Source: an uncultured Eubacteriales bacterium | GTDB taxonomy: Bacteria > Bacillota > Clostridia > Oscillospirales > UBA644 | Direction of reading: 5' to 3' | Assembly: GCA_959604355.1 (NCBI GenBank) | Contig: CAUHAO010000004.1 | Span: 1 to 64,000 of the forward strand | DNA length: 64,000 bases | Part shown: piece after piece, positions 38,305 to 46,528 of the stretch | Numbering within the stretch: position 1 is the first letter of the stretch | Layout: each line of letters begins with the position of its first letter | The notes under the pieces: model-generated | Database searches by the model: none | Told to the model about the DNA's origin: nothing | Seen by the model: only the letters and a program-made list of their open reading frames with translations | Position numbers and translations under genes: made by a program

Positions 38305-39783
38305 ATGAAACTTAGAATTTTTGTCGAAGAACTACGTTTGAACAAACTTCTTCTTTCCGACAGTATCAGCCCGGATGTTCTTGACCTCGACATTGAGACC
38401 GTCAGTTGCGATTCAAGAAAAATCACCGGACGCGCTCTTTTTTTCACAAAAGGTGTTTCGTTCAAGAAAGAGTACCTTCTTTCTGCGATAGAACAGGGGG
38501 CTGCGGCATACGTTTCGGAAGTGGATTTCGGCGTGAACATACCGCTGATACAAGTTTCGGACTTGCGTAAGGCGATGCCCGTGTGTGCAGACGTATTTTA
38601 TTCCGCGCCGTATTCTGCATATCCTCTTATCGGCATAACGGGAACAAAAGGCAAGACAAGTACCGCATATATGCTGAGAAACATTTTCAACGAGGCGTTT
38701 TCGGAGAACAAAAACGGTATAATTTCCACAAATGAAGCTCTTTGCGGTACGCGCAAGCTCGAAAAGACGGGAACGACACCCGAAGCACTTGAACTTTTCG
38801 GCATCCTCAATGAATTTGCGCGTGACGGGGTCAAAGCCGCGGTCATGGAGGTCTCCTCTCAGGCGCTGCAATACGATCGTGTGGACCGTGTCGGATTTGA
38901 TGTGGGTATATTCCTAAATCTTTCAAATGACCATATCAGCCCGACGGAGCATCACAGCTTTGAAGAGTATAAGGCGGCGAAATTGCGTATGATGACGCTG
39001 TGCCGCCGCGGAATAGTAAACATAGACGACCCCTATGCGGACGAGGTCATTGCTGAAGCAACATGCGAAAAACTCTTTACGGTTTCCGCAAACCCCGGCA
39101 AGGAAGCGGATTTCACCGCCAAAGACGTTATTCTTTCCCGTTTCGGTTCGTCGTTCCGTGTTAAAAGCAAATTGCTCGGCGACACTGTCTTTGAACTGCG
39201 CCTTCCGGGAGCCTTTAACGTCAACAACGCTCTTACTGCCATAGCCGCGGCGACGCTTATCGGCATCGACGAAGAGACGATAGCAAAAGGCCTTGAAAAG
39301 ACCGTCATCCGCGGACGTATGGAAATATTCGAGAAAAACGGGATAACAGTCCTTGTAGATTACGCTCATAACAAGGTGAGTTTCGAGGCACTCTTTGACT
39401 ACGTCGATACTTTTTATCCCGAGAGCCGGAAGATATGTTTGTTCGGCTGCACGGGTAACAAGGCGCTTGACCGCCGTCGCGAACTTCCCGATGTTGCGGG
39501 CAAGCACGCCGATTTCATCGTCCTCACATCCGACGATCCCGCAAACGAAGAGCCGCGCGCGATAATGGACGAGGTCGAGCTCGAGTTAAAGAAAAACCCC
39601 GTACCGTATGTGATGATAGAAGACCGAGAGACCGCCGTAGGGTACGCTGTGCGCAACGCGAAAAAAGGTGATGTTATAATCCTCGCCGGCAAAGGACATG
39701 AAACTACTCAGCAGGTGAGAGGACACGCGGAGTTTTACCGCGGCGACATGCCCACCGCGATGGCGATCCTTGACGAAAAATAA
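38305..39783 (+). CDS. murE: UDP-MurNAc-tripeptide synthetase MurE
   Basis: A 492-residue Mur ligase that adds the third residue of the peptidoglycan stem peptide. The P-loop is IGITGTKGKTSTAYM, the middle domain has VMEVSSQALQYDRVD and FLNLSNDHISPTEHHSFEEY, and the C-terminal domain has LVDYAHN. The specificity motif, DNPR in meso-DAP enzymes, reads DDPA here (residues 410-413, within TSDDPANEEP). L-lysine enzymes such as that of Staphylococcus have DNPA, so this enzyme probably does not use meso-DAP in the usual way. The HD hydrolase gene follows closely. Confidence 0.92.
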   Translation: MKLRIFVEELRLNKLLLSDSISPDVLDLDIETVSCDSRKITGRALFFTKGVSFKKEYLLSAIEQGAAAYVSEVDFGVNIPLIQVSDLRKAMPVCADVFYSAPYSAYPLIGITGTKGKTSTAYMLRNIFNEAFSENKNGIISTNEALCGTRKLEKTGTTPEALELFGILNEFARDGVKAAVMEVSSQALQYDRVDRVGFDVGIFLNLSNDHISPTEHHSFEEYKAAKLRMMTLCRRGIVNIDDPYADEVIAEATCEKLFTVSANPGKEADFTAKDVILSRFGSSFRVKSKLLGDTVFELRLPGAFNVNNALTAIAAATLIGIDEETIAKGLEKTVIRGRMEIFEKNGITVLVDYAHNKVSFEALFDYVDTFYPESRKICLFGCTGNKALDRRRELPDVAGKHADFIVLTSDDPANEEPRAIMDEVELELKKNPVPYVMIEDRETAVGYAVRNAKKGDVIILAGKGHETTQQVRGHAEFYRGDMPTAMAILDEK

Positions 39784-39799
39784 GATCGGAGACGATACT

Positions 39800-41446
39800 A
39801 TGACCGACGGTTTTTATGACAGAATAAACGAGTTCGTAACAAGACAGCTTTCCGGATATAAACCGCAAAAAAGCTCCGACAAGGTGATTCATGACCCGAT
39901 ATGGGGCTCTGTGCTGTATTACGGATGGGAAATACAGGTCATCGACTCACCGCTGCTGCAGCGTCTGCGCGACATAAGCCAACTCGGATCCGCGGATCTT
40001 ACATATACTGCGGCGCGTCACTCACGTTTTGAACATTCGCTCGGGACTGCGGCGGTCGCGGGGCGCATGATATCAAAACTGCGCGATATATACCGCGACA
40101 GTGTCGATGTCCGTATTACGAACGCTGACATTTATAAGATACGCCTGACAGCGATACTTCATGACGTCGGACACTGTTTTTATTCGCATCTTTCAGAGGG
40201 CGTTTATTCTTCCATGCCCGTTTTCCGAGAGGCATACGACGAGGTTGTTTCCGCTCTTCCCGTGAAAGTCAAGCCCAAGGGCCACGAATTTTTTTCCTAC
40301 ATGATAATCACGAGTCCTGCCTTCGTCGACTTTTTCCTGGAATATGTTGATTTTCCTGAAAAAGGCGGCAGGGAAGACGTCGAAAGACTCCTGCACGAGG
40401 CGGCAAACATGGTTATCGGCGTGCCGAACACCGCGTCCGACGGCACCGTGCTTTCGTTCATGACGGCGATAATCAACGGGGAATTTGATGCCGACAAACT
40501 CGACTACACACAGCGAGACAGCTATACCGCGGGTATCGCGATGACCTGCGGAGTCGAGCGCTTTCTGATGAAGCTTGTCGTTCACAAAAATACCGAAAAC
40601 GGAGTGACGGACTTGCAGCTCGCGGTCGATGCGGACTCTCTTACTACGGTCGAGGAGCTTATATTTAACCGCAATATTTTGTACGTGTATATGTACCGTC
40701 ACCAGAAAGTTCTGGCGGCGGAAGCGTGTATCCGTGATATAATTTACGGCATGCAGAAGATAGATATGCTTTCGCATCCGTGTGATTTTTTGGAATATAC
40801 CGATAACGGCATAGAGAATCTGCTTTGCAGCGCGCAATTCCCGTTCGACTACGCGCCGAAGGTGACTCTCGGAGGTCTCGTGGAAAACGTGCGCAAACGT
40901 CTTTTGCCCAAACGTTGCTGGGAAATCTCTTCCGAGAAAATTATATCTGATTTTTCCGACGACGCGCGTCAAAAACTTGCCGAGGAGTACGCGGCGCTGC
41001 CCGAAGGCGAGAAAACGGCGGAAAAGCTGCTTGAATTTGCATCGCGGTATGAAGCTCTCTCCGAGAAAAACCGTTTGATAGCGCGTATTCGAAAACTCGT
41101 TTCGCAGGCGGGAGAATTCGAATATGACACATATACCGAAAAACGGGTGGAATTCTGCGAAAAACTCCGTGAAAGATACGCCAAAGCAGGCAAAGAAGCG
41201 GATTTCACCCCGCTTGACGTGCATATAGTTCTGCCGCGCCTTTCGCTGCCGAAAACATCTTTTCCCATCGTTTACAAAGACGGTCGTGTGCGAAACACGG
41301 AAAGCATAAAATATCTTTCGGAGTGGACAGACAGCTTCAATTCCGAAAAATGGAAAGGCTATGTATTCTGCAGTAATGCCGTTGACAAGACTCTTGCTTC
41401 CGCGGTCGCTGAAGAAATGTTCGGAGCGGCTGAAAAAGGAGAATGA
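39800..41446 (+). CDS. HD-domain phosphohydrolase
   Basis: A 548-residue protein with a dGTPase-like HD domain in its N-terminal half: the first His in SRFEHSLGTAAVAGRM, the His-Asp pair in LTAILHDVGHCFYSHLSEG, and a late Asp in GEFDADKLDYTQRDSYTAGI. This order fits the COG1078 group of metal-dependent phosphohydrolases, some of which hydrolyse dNTPs or nucleotides. The C-terminal half (from about residue 300) is helical and charged with no motif I recognise. ATG 39800 follows GGAGACGATACT; a TTG further up would overlap murE. The stop is followed by a decayed gene. Confidence 0.8.
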   Translation: MTDGFYDRINEFVTRQLSGYKPQKSSDKVIHDPIWGSVLYYGWEIQVIDSPLLQRLRDISQLGSADLTYTAARHSRFEHSLGTAAVAGRMISKLRDIYRDSVDVRITNADIYKIRLTAILHDVGHCFYSHLSEGVYSSMPVFREAYDEVVSALPVKVKPKGHEFFSYMIITSPAFVDFFLEYVDFPEKGGREDVERLLHEAANMVIGVPNTASDGTVLSFMTAIINGEFDADKLDYTQRDSYTAGIAMTCGVERFLMKLVVHKNTENGVTDLQLAVDADSLTTVEELIFNRNILYVYMYRHQKVLAAEACIRDIIYGMQKIDMLSHPCDFLEYTDNGIENLLCSAQFPFDYAPKVTLGGLVENVRKRLLPKRCWEISSEKIISDFSDDARQKLAEEYAALPEGEKTAEKLLEFASRYEALSEKNRLIARIRKLVSQAGEFEYDTYTEKRVEFCEKLRERYAKAGKEADFTPLDVHIVLPRLSLPKTSFPIVYKDGRVRNTESIKYLSEWTDSFNSEKWKGYVFCSNAVDKTLASAVAEEMFGAAEKGE

Positions 41447-41470
41447 TATATATTGCAGTTGCAGGAGCTG

Positions 41471-41714
41471 ATGCGGGGGCGTTTTGTGAAGCTTTGTAAA
41501 TTATATGTCCCATTACGGTCTTTCTGAAACAATGAGCCGTTTTTTCGCTGCCGAGGGCAACCTGCGACAAGGATAAGTGTGTATTCTGAGGCAAATGCAA
41601 AGAGGTCTGCCATATGGATGTAGACGTTACGGGCAATTCCGGAAGCAGAAAAACGGAACGGAATATATACTGTGCACGGAATGCGTTACCGCCTGCTCTA
41701 AAAAAGAATTGTAA
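41471..41714 (+). pseudogene. Remnant of NapH-like 4Fe-4S membrane ferredoxin
   Basis: Conceptual reading across frames gives, in order, GRFVKLCKLYVPLRSF, then a stop; DKDKCVF, stop, GKCKEVCHMDVDVTGNSGSR; then a shifted frame GTEYILCTECVTACSKKEL and TAA (41712-41714). This is the C-terminal half of NapH/YccM-type proteins: an LCxxxCPLGAFYALF-like segment followed by two Cys clusters for 4Fe-4S centres. At least two in-frame stops and frame changes, and loss of the membrane segments, show it is dead. It fills what would otherwise look like a 350-bp gap. Confidence 0.7.
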
Positions 41715-41746
41715 ATTACGTTTTTCATGGCATCGGAAAATAAAAA

Positions 41747-41772
41747 AGCGGAACAGATCAACCTGTTCCGCT
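41747..41772. terminator. Bidirectional terminator
   Basis: AGCGGAACAG (41747-41756) pairs with CTGTTCCGCT (41763-41772). A run on the left gives the U run for the minus-strand lipoprotein gene; T-rich sequence follows on the right. Confidence 0.9.
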
Positions 41773-41795
41773 GAATATTTTTAATTATCGAAAAA

Positions 41796-42101
41796 TTATT
41801 TCGCTTTCGTGAATTTCACGCCGTCGATATAGAGCACACCGTTGATATTTGCAAAAGCAACCTTGTCGTCGACGGTTTCGCCGTCTTCGTTGGTGTATGT
41901 GAAATGCAGAAAGTTTTCCTCTATCTCGTATGTTGCGTCGGTATATTCCGTTGCGGGTCCGTTTATTTTTTTGCCGGAGAATTTGTATTCGCCGAGACCC
42001 TGTTCGGAGACGTAACGGCCGGAAATGCCGCCGCAGGCAGCGAGAACGGAGACCGTGCAGGCGAGCGCGAGGGCGAAGGCAATATATTTTACGTATTTCA
42101 T
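41796..42101 (-). CDS. Small lipoprotein of unknown function
   Basis: A 101-residue protein with signal peptide and lipobox (LAAC) at residues about 19-22, so an extracytoplasmic lipoprotein of about 80 residues. The mature part (GRYVSEQGLGEYKFSGKKIN, then TYEIEENFLHFTYTNEDGET and INGVLYIDGVKFTK) has the look of the small beta-rich repeat lipoproteins common in Clostridia, but no function is known. ATG 42101 is preferred over 42119 because GAGGAATTATC precedes it. Promoter at 42139-42166; terminator at 41747-41772, so it is a single-gene unit. Confidence 0.7.
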   Translation of the reverse strand: MKYVKYIAFALALACTVSVLAACGGISGRYVSEQGLGEYKFSGKKINGPATEYTDATYEIEENFLHFTYTNEDGETVDDKVAFANINGVLYIDGVKFTKAK

Positions 42102-42138
42102 GATAATTCCTCGTTTCATAAGTTTGTACCGTAATTAT

Positions 42139-42166
42139 ATTGTACCATATTTCGCGGAATTGTCAA
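42139..42166 (-). promoter_or_regulatory. Promoter of small lipoprotein gene
   Basis: Minus strand TTGACA (42161-42166), 16 bp, TACAAT (42139-42144). Confidence 0.75.
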
Positions 42167-42272
42167 GGGTTTTTTTGTAAAAACCTTAAACGTGGCGCGG
42201 AATAAAAAGCTTTCGGGGGGCGGCAAAATATCATTTGTAGTTTTTTTGCCACAAAAAATTAAGTCTTGCATA

Positions 42273-42301
42273 TTGCAAAACGAACAAAAATGTGATATAA
42301 T
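42273..42301 (+). promoter_or_regulatory. tRNA-Ser promoter
   Basis: TTGCAA (42273-42278), 17 bp, TATAAT (42296-42301), ending 12 bp before the tRNA. Confidence 0.75.
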
Positions 42302-42313
42302 AGATGCACTCAC

Positions 42314-42403
42314 GGAGAAGTACCCAAGGGGTTAAGGGGACGGTTTGCTAAACCGTTAGGTCGGGTAACCGGCGCACGAGTTCGATCCTCGTCTTCTCCG
42401 CCA
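42314..42403 (+). tRNA. tRNA-Ser(GCU), CCA encoded
   Basis: A class II tRNA. The acceptor stem is GGAGAAG (42314-42320) with CTTCTCC (42393-42399), discriminator G and encoded CCA (42401-42403). The anticodon stem ACGGT/ACCGT encloses TTGCTAA, with anticodon GCT at 42347-42349, reading AGC and AGU. The long variable arm (about TAGGTCGGGTAACCGGC) and the T loop TTCGATC are normal. Confidence 0.97.
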
Positions 42404-42437
42404 AAAACGCCTATTGCGAAAAGCAATAGGCGTTTTT
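42403..42437. terminator. Terminator after tRNA-Ser
   Basis: A perfect 15-bp stem (42403-42417 with 42423-42437) with T run on the right and A run on the left; it serves the tRNA and, in reverse, the SodC-like gene. Confidence 0.93.
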
Positions 42438-42459
42438 ATTGTTTTACGGCGCTTTTCCG

Positions 42460-42963
42460 TCAGAAAAGACGTGTTGCGGTTATTTCACCGCACGCAATCT
42501 TCGTGCCTGAGTTTCCCGACGGCTGGGATGTGAAATCGTCGGGAGCGGAATGGATTATTATCGTTTTTCCGATTATTTCTCTTACCGTGAAACGGGATGT
42601 GAGCACCGAGGAAAACGCATATCCGTTCGCGCCGAATAACGGCGGCAGATCTCCCGCATGGTACGGATGCGGACAATTCTGCGGATTATAGTGCATTTTT
42701 GCGTTTGCAAACGGGTCTGAAATATTCCCCGAGCAGCTGCCTCCCTCATGGATATGGAAGGCGAATACCGGCGCGGCGCATTCTCCCGCGGGATCGGGCA
42801 GACCCGATATCTCCGCTACGACCATAACGCCGTATCTTGTCTGGAAAAATCGGACTTTACCGCTTATATCGGGGTATCTTGCGCTTCCTCGAAGGACTGC
42901 TTCAGCCTGCGGACGGCGCAAAAACAGACCTGCGAAATTGGGTAAACTTTTATTCTGGTTCAT
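42460..42963 (-). CDS. Cu/Zn superoxide dismutase-like protein without signal peptide
   Basis: A 167-residue SodC-family protein. Metal ligands can be assigned: two His in FHIHEGGSC, the bridging His in KMHYNP, His in HPYHAGDLPPLFG with its Asp, and the late His in IIIHSAPDDF. The Cys pair (GGSC and IACGEI) that forms the subunit disulfide is present. The active-site arginine, usual before the last Cys in GGRLACG, is lysine here (SGTKIACGEI). The N terminus has no signal peptide, although most bacterial SodC are exported. There is no clear ribosome binding site. It ends at the shared tRNA terminator. Confidence 0.8.
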   Translation of the reverse strand: MNQNKSLPNFAGLFLRRPQAEAVLRGSARYPDISGKVRFFQTRYGVMVVAEISGLPDPAGECAAPVFAFHIHEGGSCSGNISDPFANAKMHYNPQNCPHPYHAGDLPPLFGANGYAFSSVLTSRFTVREIIGKTIIIHSAPDDFTSQPSGNSGTKIACGEITATRLF

Positions 42964-43044
42964 GATTTGTAAGTTTGCTTCGTTCTATATGGCTCTTTTT
43001 CAGTATATGCTTCCTTGCGGCGGTTCGTCTTTTTTACAGGCGAA

Positions 43045-43075
43045 AAAGTCCGGCAGAAGCTTTCTGCCGGACTTT
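43045..43075. terminator. Terminator of WG-repeat gene
   Basis: A 14-bp stem AAAGTCCGGCAGAA/TTCTGCCGGACTTT (43045-43058 with 43062-43075) with a minus-strand U run. Confidence 0.9.
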
Positions 43076-43095
43076 GAATATCGGAAATTTTTATT

Positions 43096-44277
43096 TTACT
43101 CCGCTGAGCGCACCTTGATGAACCCGTAGAGGTTACCCTGCTTGACGCGTGCGCAGCTTTCGCTGAAATTGTATGTTTCCGTGAACATTTCGGGTGTGAC
43201 GAGCGTTCCGGTTTTGTCGATGTAGCCCCAAGCTGTGCCCGAAAGATTCATTACTGCCGCGTAGCCTTCCGAGAAGTCCTTCGCGCCGCCGAATTTTGTA
43301 TCCGTCAAAGATGTTCCGTCGGGGCGCAGATAGCCCCATACGATGCCGAGTCTGTCAGTATCGTAAATGCCCACGCGTGCCAGACCGTCGCGAAAATCAT
43401 ACGCATACCTGTATTTCGGCTCAACGACCGTTTCGCCTTCCGCGTTGATGTATCCGTGTTTTTTGTCGCTTACTACGTACGCGAGTCCTTCGTGGAAGTC
43501 TCCGACCTCCGACCATTGCGCCGGTATGACGACATTTCCGTTTTTATCTATAAAGCCCCATTTGAGCCCGTCTTTGTAACTGCAAAGGCCTTCACTGAAA
43601 GCGCCGGTATCGTCAAATTTCAACTCAATAACGGTGTTTCCGTTCGCATCGATAAATCCGCTCTTGTAATACTCGAAAACTTCTGCAAGCCCTTCCGAAA
43701 ATTCAGACGCGCCCGCCCATGCGAAGTTGTTCAGCAATGTGCCGTCTTTTCTGATAAAATCGAATTTTGACGCGTTATTCGAGGAATACTCTCCCTGAAT
43801 AAGCGCGATGCCGTTTTTAAAACTTTTCGCATATTTGTATTTTATTTCAATAACGACATCTCCGGATGTATTGATATAGCCGTACCTGTTGTTTTTCATA
43901 ACGACCGCGAGGCCGTCGCTGAACCCCCACGTGTTGTCATAGAGAGGGGAGATGACAGTGTTGCCGTTTGTGTCGATGAATCCCCATTGCAGAGAACTTT
44001 TATCCTGTACCGCCGCGAGCCCTTCCGAAAAAGACCATGCCGCGCCGTATATCGGATCGATGACGACGTTTCCGCTTTTGTCCATATAGCCCCAGAGTGA
44101 TGTTTCCGCGTCCTGCACGGCGGCAAGGCCTTCGGAGAAGTCGCGCGCGTTTTTCCACTTGCACTCGCTTATCATGGTGAAAGTATCGTTTTCAAATGCG
44201 GTCGGCGCGCATCCTGACACGAGGGCTGCTAATATTATAAGAGTAAAGACAGAGGCGAACAATGCTCTTTTCTTCAT
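43096..44277 (-). CDS. WG-repeat lipoprotein
   Basis: A 393-residue lipoprotein: signal peptide with lipobox LVSGC (about residues 19-23), then about nine to ten WG repeats of roughly 35-40 residues each. The repeat core is WGYMDKSGNVVIDP, WGFIDTNGNTVISP, YGYINTSGDVVIEI and so on, each followed by a FSEGLAAV-type segment. WG/KWG repeats build a beta-propeller-like or solenoid surface for binding; no enzyme activity is known. GGAG precedes the ATG at 44277. It is flanked by its own promoter and terminator. Confidence 0.85.
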   Translation of the reverse strand: MKKRALFASVFTLIILAALVSGCAPTAFENDTFTMISECKWKNARDFSEGLAAVQDAETSLWGYMDKSGNVVIDPIYGAAWSFSEGLAAVQDKSSLQWGFIDTNGNTVISPLYDNTWGFSDGLAVVMKNNRYGYINTSGDVVIEIKYKYAKSFKNGIALIQGEYSSNNASKFDFIRKDGTLLNNFAWAGASEFSEGLAEVFEYYKSGFIDANGNTVIELKFDDTGAFSEGLCSYKDGLKWGFIDKNGNVVIPAQWSEVGDFHEGLAYVVSDKKHGYINAEGETVVEPKYRYAYDFRDGLARVGIYDTDRLGIVWGYLRPDGTSLTDTKFGGAKDFSEGYAAVMNLSGTAWGYIDKTGTLVTPEMFTETYNFSESCARVKQGNLYGFIKVRSAE

Positions 44278-44319
44278 GTTTTTCTCCTTTTGAGCGGTTT
44301 TGTATATTTTCGTTTACAT

Positions 44320-44349
44320 AACATATATCATATCATGAATGTATGTCAA
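44320..44349 (-). promoter_or_regulatory. Possible promoter of WG-repeat gene
   Basis: Minus strand TTGACA (44344-44349) and TATGTT (44320-44325), 18 bp apart. Confidence 0.4.
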
Positions 44350-44407
44350 ATCAATTAAATTTTTTTGCCCGAGCACAGAATATTCATAAAATTTTATCTT
44401 TTGCCAC

Positions 44408-44436
44408 TTGACGTTTCAAAAATTTAGTGATAATAT
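44408..44436 (+). promoter_or_regulatory. ktrB promoter
   Basis: TTGACG (44408-44413), 17 bp, TAATAT (44431-44436); a TATAAT overlaps at 44434-44439 with a longer spacer. Confidence 0.6.
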
Positions 44437-44486
44437 AATAGTAGTCGACTTAAATTCGGAAACGCAGAAGAGAGGGGTTATCTGTC

Positions 44487-45866
44487 ATAGTTACGGCAAA
44501 TAAATCAGCTTTTAAAAGGTTTAAAAACCGTTTTATATCAGACCCGACACAAGCGATAATTCTCAGCTTCCTTGTCGTTATGCTCCTTGGGGCAGTGCTG
44601 CTTTCTCTTCCCGTTGCTTCCAACGACGGGAGTTCAACATCTTTCCTTGACGCTCTTTTCACGTCTGTTTCGGCGACTTGCGTAACGGGACTTGTCGTTT
44701 TTGACACGTTTACCCATTGGAGCGTTTTCGGACGCATCGTGATCGCCGTTATGATACAAATCGGCGGGCTGGGGTTCATGAGCATCGCAACGCTTTTCTC
44801 CGTGATGGTACACCGTCGCGCGCGTCTTCGTGCGAAAATGGTCGCCATGCAGTCTCTTAACCTTTACGACATGAGCGACGTGCGCACTATACTTAAACAT
44901 ATATTTATAGGAACCGCTGCGTTCGAAGGCGCTGCGGCGTTTGTGTTTACAGTACGCTTTATGCGCGAATACGGATTTTTATCCGCACTCGGCAGAGGTA
45001 TTTTCCTTTCCGTGTCCGCGTTCTGCAACGCAGGCTTCGACCTTTGCGGAGACAAGACGCCGAGCGGTTCCCTTACCCAATACTCAGGAGATCTCGTCGT
45101 GAATATAACGGTTATGCTGCTTATCGTCATCGGCGGTCTCGGTTTCCTTGTGTGGGAAGATATTTACACTAAAAAAAGGTTTTCAAGGTGCTCGCTTTTT
45201 TCAAAGATAGTCATAATATCATCTCTTATTCTTATATTCGGCGGCGCATTGTTTATATTTGCTGCGGAATACGATAACTCTGCGACGTTGGGAGCGATGC
45301 CTTTACAAGAAAAGATCCTTGCGGCGCTGTTTCAGTCGGTTTCCCCGAGAACCGCGGGCTTCAACACCGTTGATCTTTCACAGATGCGCGACGTGACAAA
45401 GATATTTTGCGTCTTTCTCATGCTTATCGGCGGCTCGTCGGGCTCGACCGCGGGCGGTATCAAAGTGCCGACTGTTGCGGTACTGTTTATTTCCGTCATT
45501 TCGGTTTTGCGCGGCAGACGTCAGGTCGTTTTCAAAGGCAGACGTATTGCCGATGAAACGGTGTTCAAAGCGTTTGCGCTGACAGTCTCTGTTTTTGTTA
45601 TAGCAATGGTTTCGGCTTTCGCGGTATGTTTTATTGACGGTATAGCCTTTACGGACGCGCTGTTTGAATGTGTTTCGGCGATCTGTACTGTAGGCTTGTC
45701 TATTGCGGGTACGGCGTCGCTTTCGACCATGTCACATATAATCCTGATGTGCCTGATGTTCCTCGGACGTGTCGGGCTTCTTACCGCGTCTTTCGCGATA
45801 TTCAACCGTCCTTCTGATGCTTCCGACAGTATCGGATATCCGGAAGGAAAAATTCTTATAGGATAA
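44487..45866 (+). CDS. K+ uptake channel subunit KtrB/TrkH, non-canonical start
   Basis: A membrane protein of about 459 residues with the four membrane-pore-membrane repeats of the Trk/Ktr family. The four selectivity loops are SATCVTGLVV, SAFCNAGFDL, SPRTAGFNT and SAICTVGLS, each with the filter glycine. The first ATG in frame (44580) falls inside the first membrane helix and has no ribosome binding site. A strong AGAGAGGGG (44469-44477) sits 9 bases before an in-frame ATA (44487), which would give the expected basic N terminus (ITANKSAFKRFKNRF). No ATG, GTG or TTG lies between the in-frame stop at 44451 and 44580. Start by AUA, or a sequence error, is inferred. The Rck partner follows 11 bases later. 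Confidence 0.85.
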   Translation: MVTANKSAFKRFKNRFISDPTQAIILSFLVVMLLGAVLLSLPVASNDGSSTSFLDALFTSVSATCVTGLVVFDTFTHWSVFGRIVIAVMIQIGGLGFMSIATLFSVMVHRRARLRAKMVAMQSLNLYDMSDVRTILKHIFIGTAAFEGAAAFVFTVRFMREYGFLSALGRGIFLSVSAFCNAGFDLCGDKTPSGSLTQYSGDLVVNITVMLLIVIGGLGFLVWEDIYTKKRFSRCSLFSKIVIISSLILIFGGALFIFAAEYDNSATLGAMPLQEKILAALFQSVSPRTAGFNTVDLSQMRDVTKIFCVFLMLIGGSSGSTAGGIKVPTVAVLFISVISVLRGRRQVVFKGRRIADETVFKAFALTVSVFVIAMVSAFAVCFIDGIAFTDALFECVSAICTVGLSIAGTASLSTMSHIILMCLMFLGRVGLLTASFAIFNRPSDASDSIGYPEGKILIG

Positions 45867-45877
45867 GGAGAAAGAAC

Positions 45878-46528
45878 GTGAAATCTTTTGTAGTAATGGG
45901 GCTTGAAGGGTTCGGCTTTCATACCGCGAGACAACTTTTCGATCTCGGAAATGAGGTTCTCGCCATTGATGGAAATTCGGATCTCGTTGAAGAGATCGCG
46001 GATAATGTTACACAGGCGGTCACGGGCGATTGCAGAGATGAAAAAGTGCTGCGTTCTCTTGGCGTGGCGGACTTTGACTGCGCTGTCGTTTCGTTCGCGG
46101 ATGGGGAGACGAACATTCTCGTCACCTCACTGCTCAAACAGCTCGGGGTAAAGACCGTCGTTACCAAGTCCACAAGCGATCTGTATACCCGTGTTCTGCT
46201 GCAGGTCGGTGCAGATAAGGTCGTTTTTCCCGAGAAAGATATGGGAATAAAGACTGCGCAGAATCTCGCATCGACGCATGAAATACTCGATTTTATAGAA
46301 CTTTCCGATAAATTATCACTCGTCGAGCTCCGTCTTCCCGAAAAATGGATCGGAAAAGATCTCGTCACGCTCAATGTTCGCCGCGAATACGGCATAACGG
46401 TCGTGGCGATCAAACATGGCGATACCGGCGCGGTTGAAGTTTCCGTAGACCCGCGGTATGCATTCAGAGAGGGCGATGTGCTCGTCGTTGTCGGATCGAA
46501 TACCGATATCGCGAAGGTCTCGGGATGA
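45878..46528 (+). CDS. K+ uptake regulatory subunit KtrA/TrkA (RCK)
   Basis: A 216-residue cytosolic protein with an RCK_N (TrkA-N) Rossmann domain and an RCK_C (TrkA-C) domain from about residue 135. It gates the membrane partner KtrB in response to bound nucleotides. The nucleotide-binding loop, GLGRFG in most KtrA, reads GLEGFG here (residues 8-13), so its second Gly is replaced by Glu; the acidic residue at the end of strand 2 is Asp in AIDGN. The GTG start at 45878 follows ATAAGGAG. Its stop overlaps the ATG of the next gene (ATGA). Confidence 0.9.
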   Translation: MKSFVVMGLEGFGFHTARQLFDLGNEVLAIDGNSDLVEEIADNVTQAVTGDCRDEKVLRSLGVADFDCAVVSFADGETNILVTSLLKQLGVKTVVTKSTSDLYTRVLLQVGADKVVFPEKDMGIKTAQNLASTHEILDFIELSDKLSLVELRLPEKWIGKDLVTLNVRREYGITVVAIKHGDTGAVEVSVDPRYAFREGDVLVVVGSNTDIAKVSG

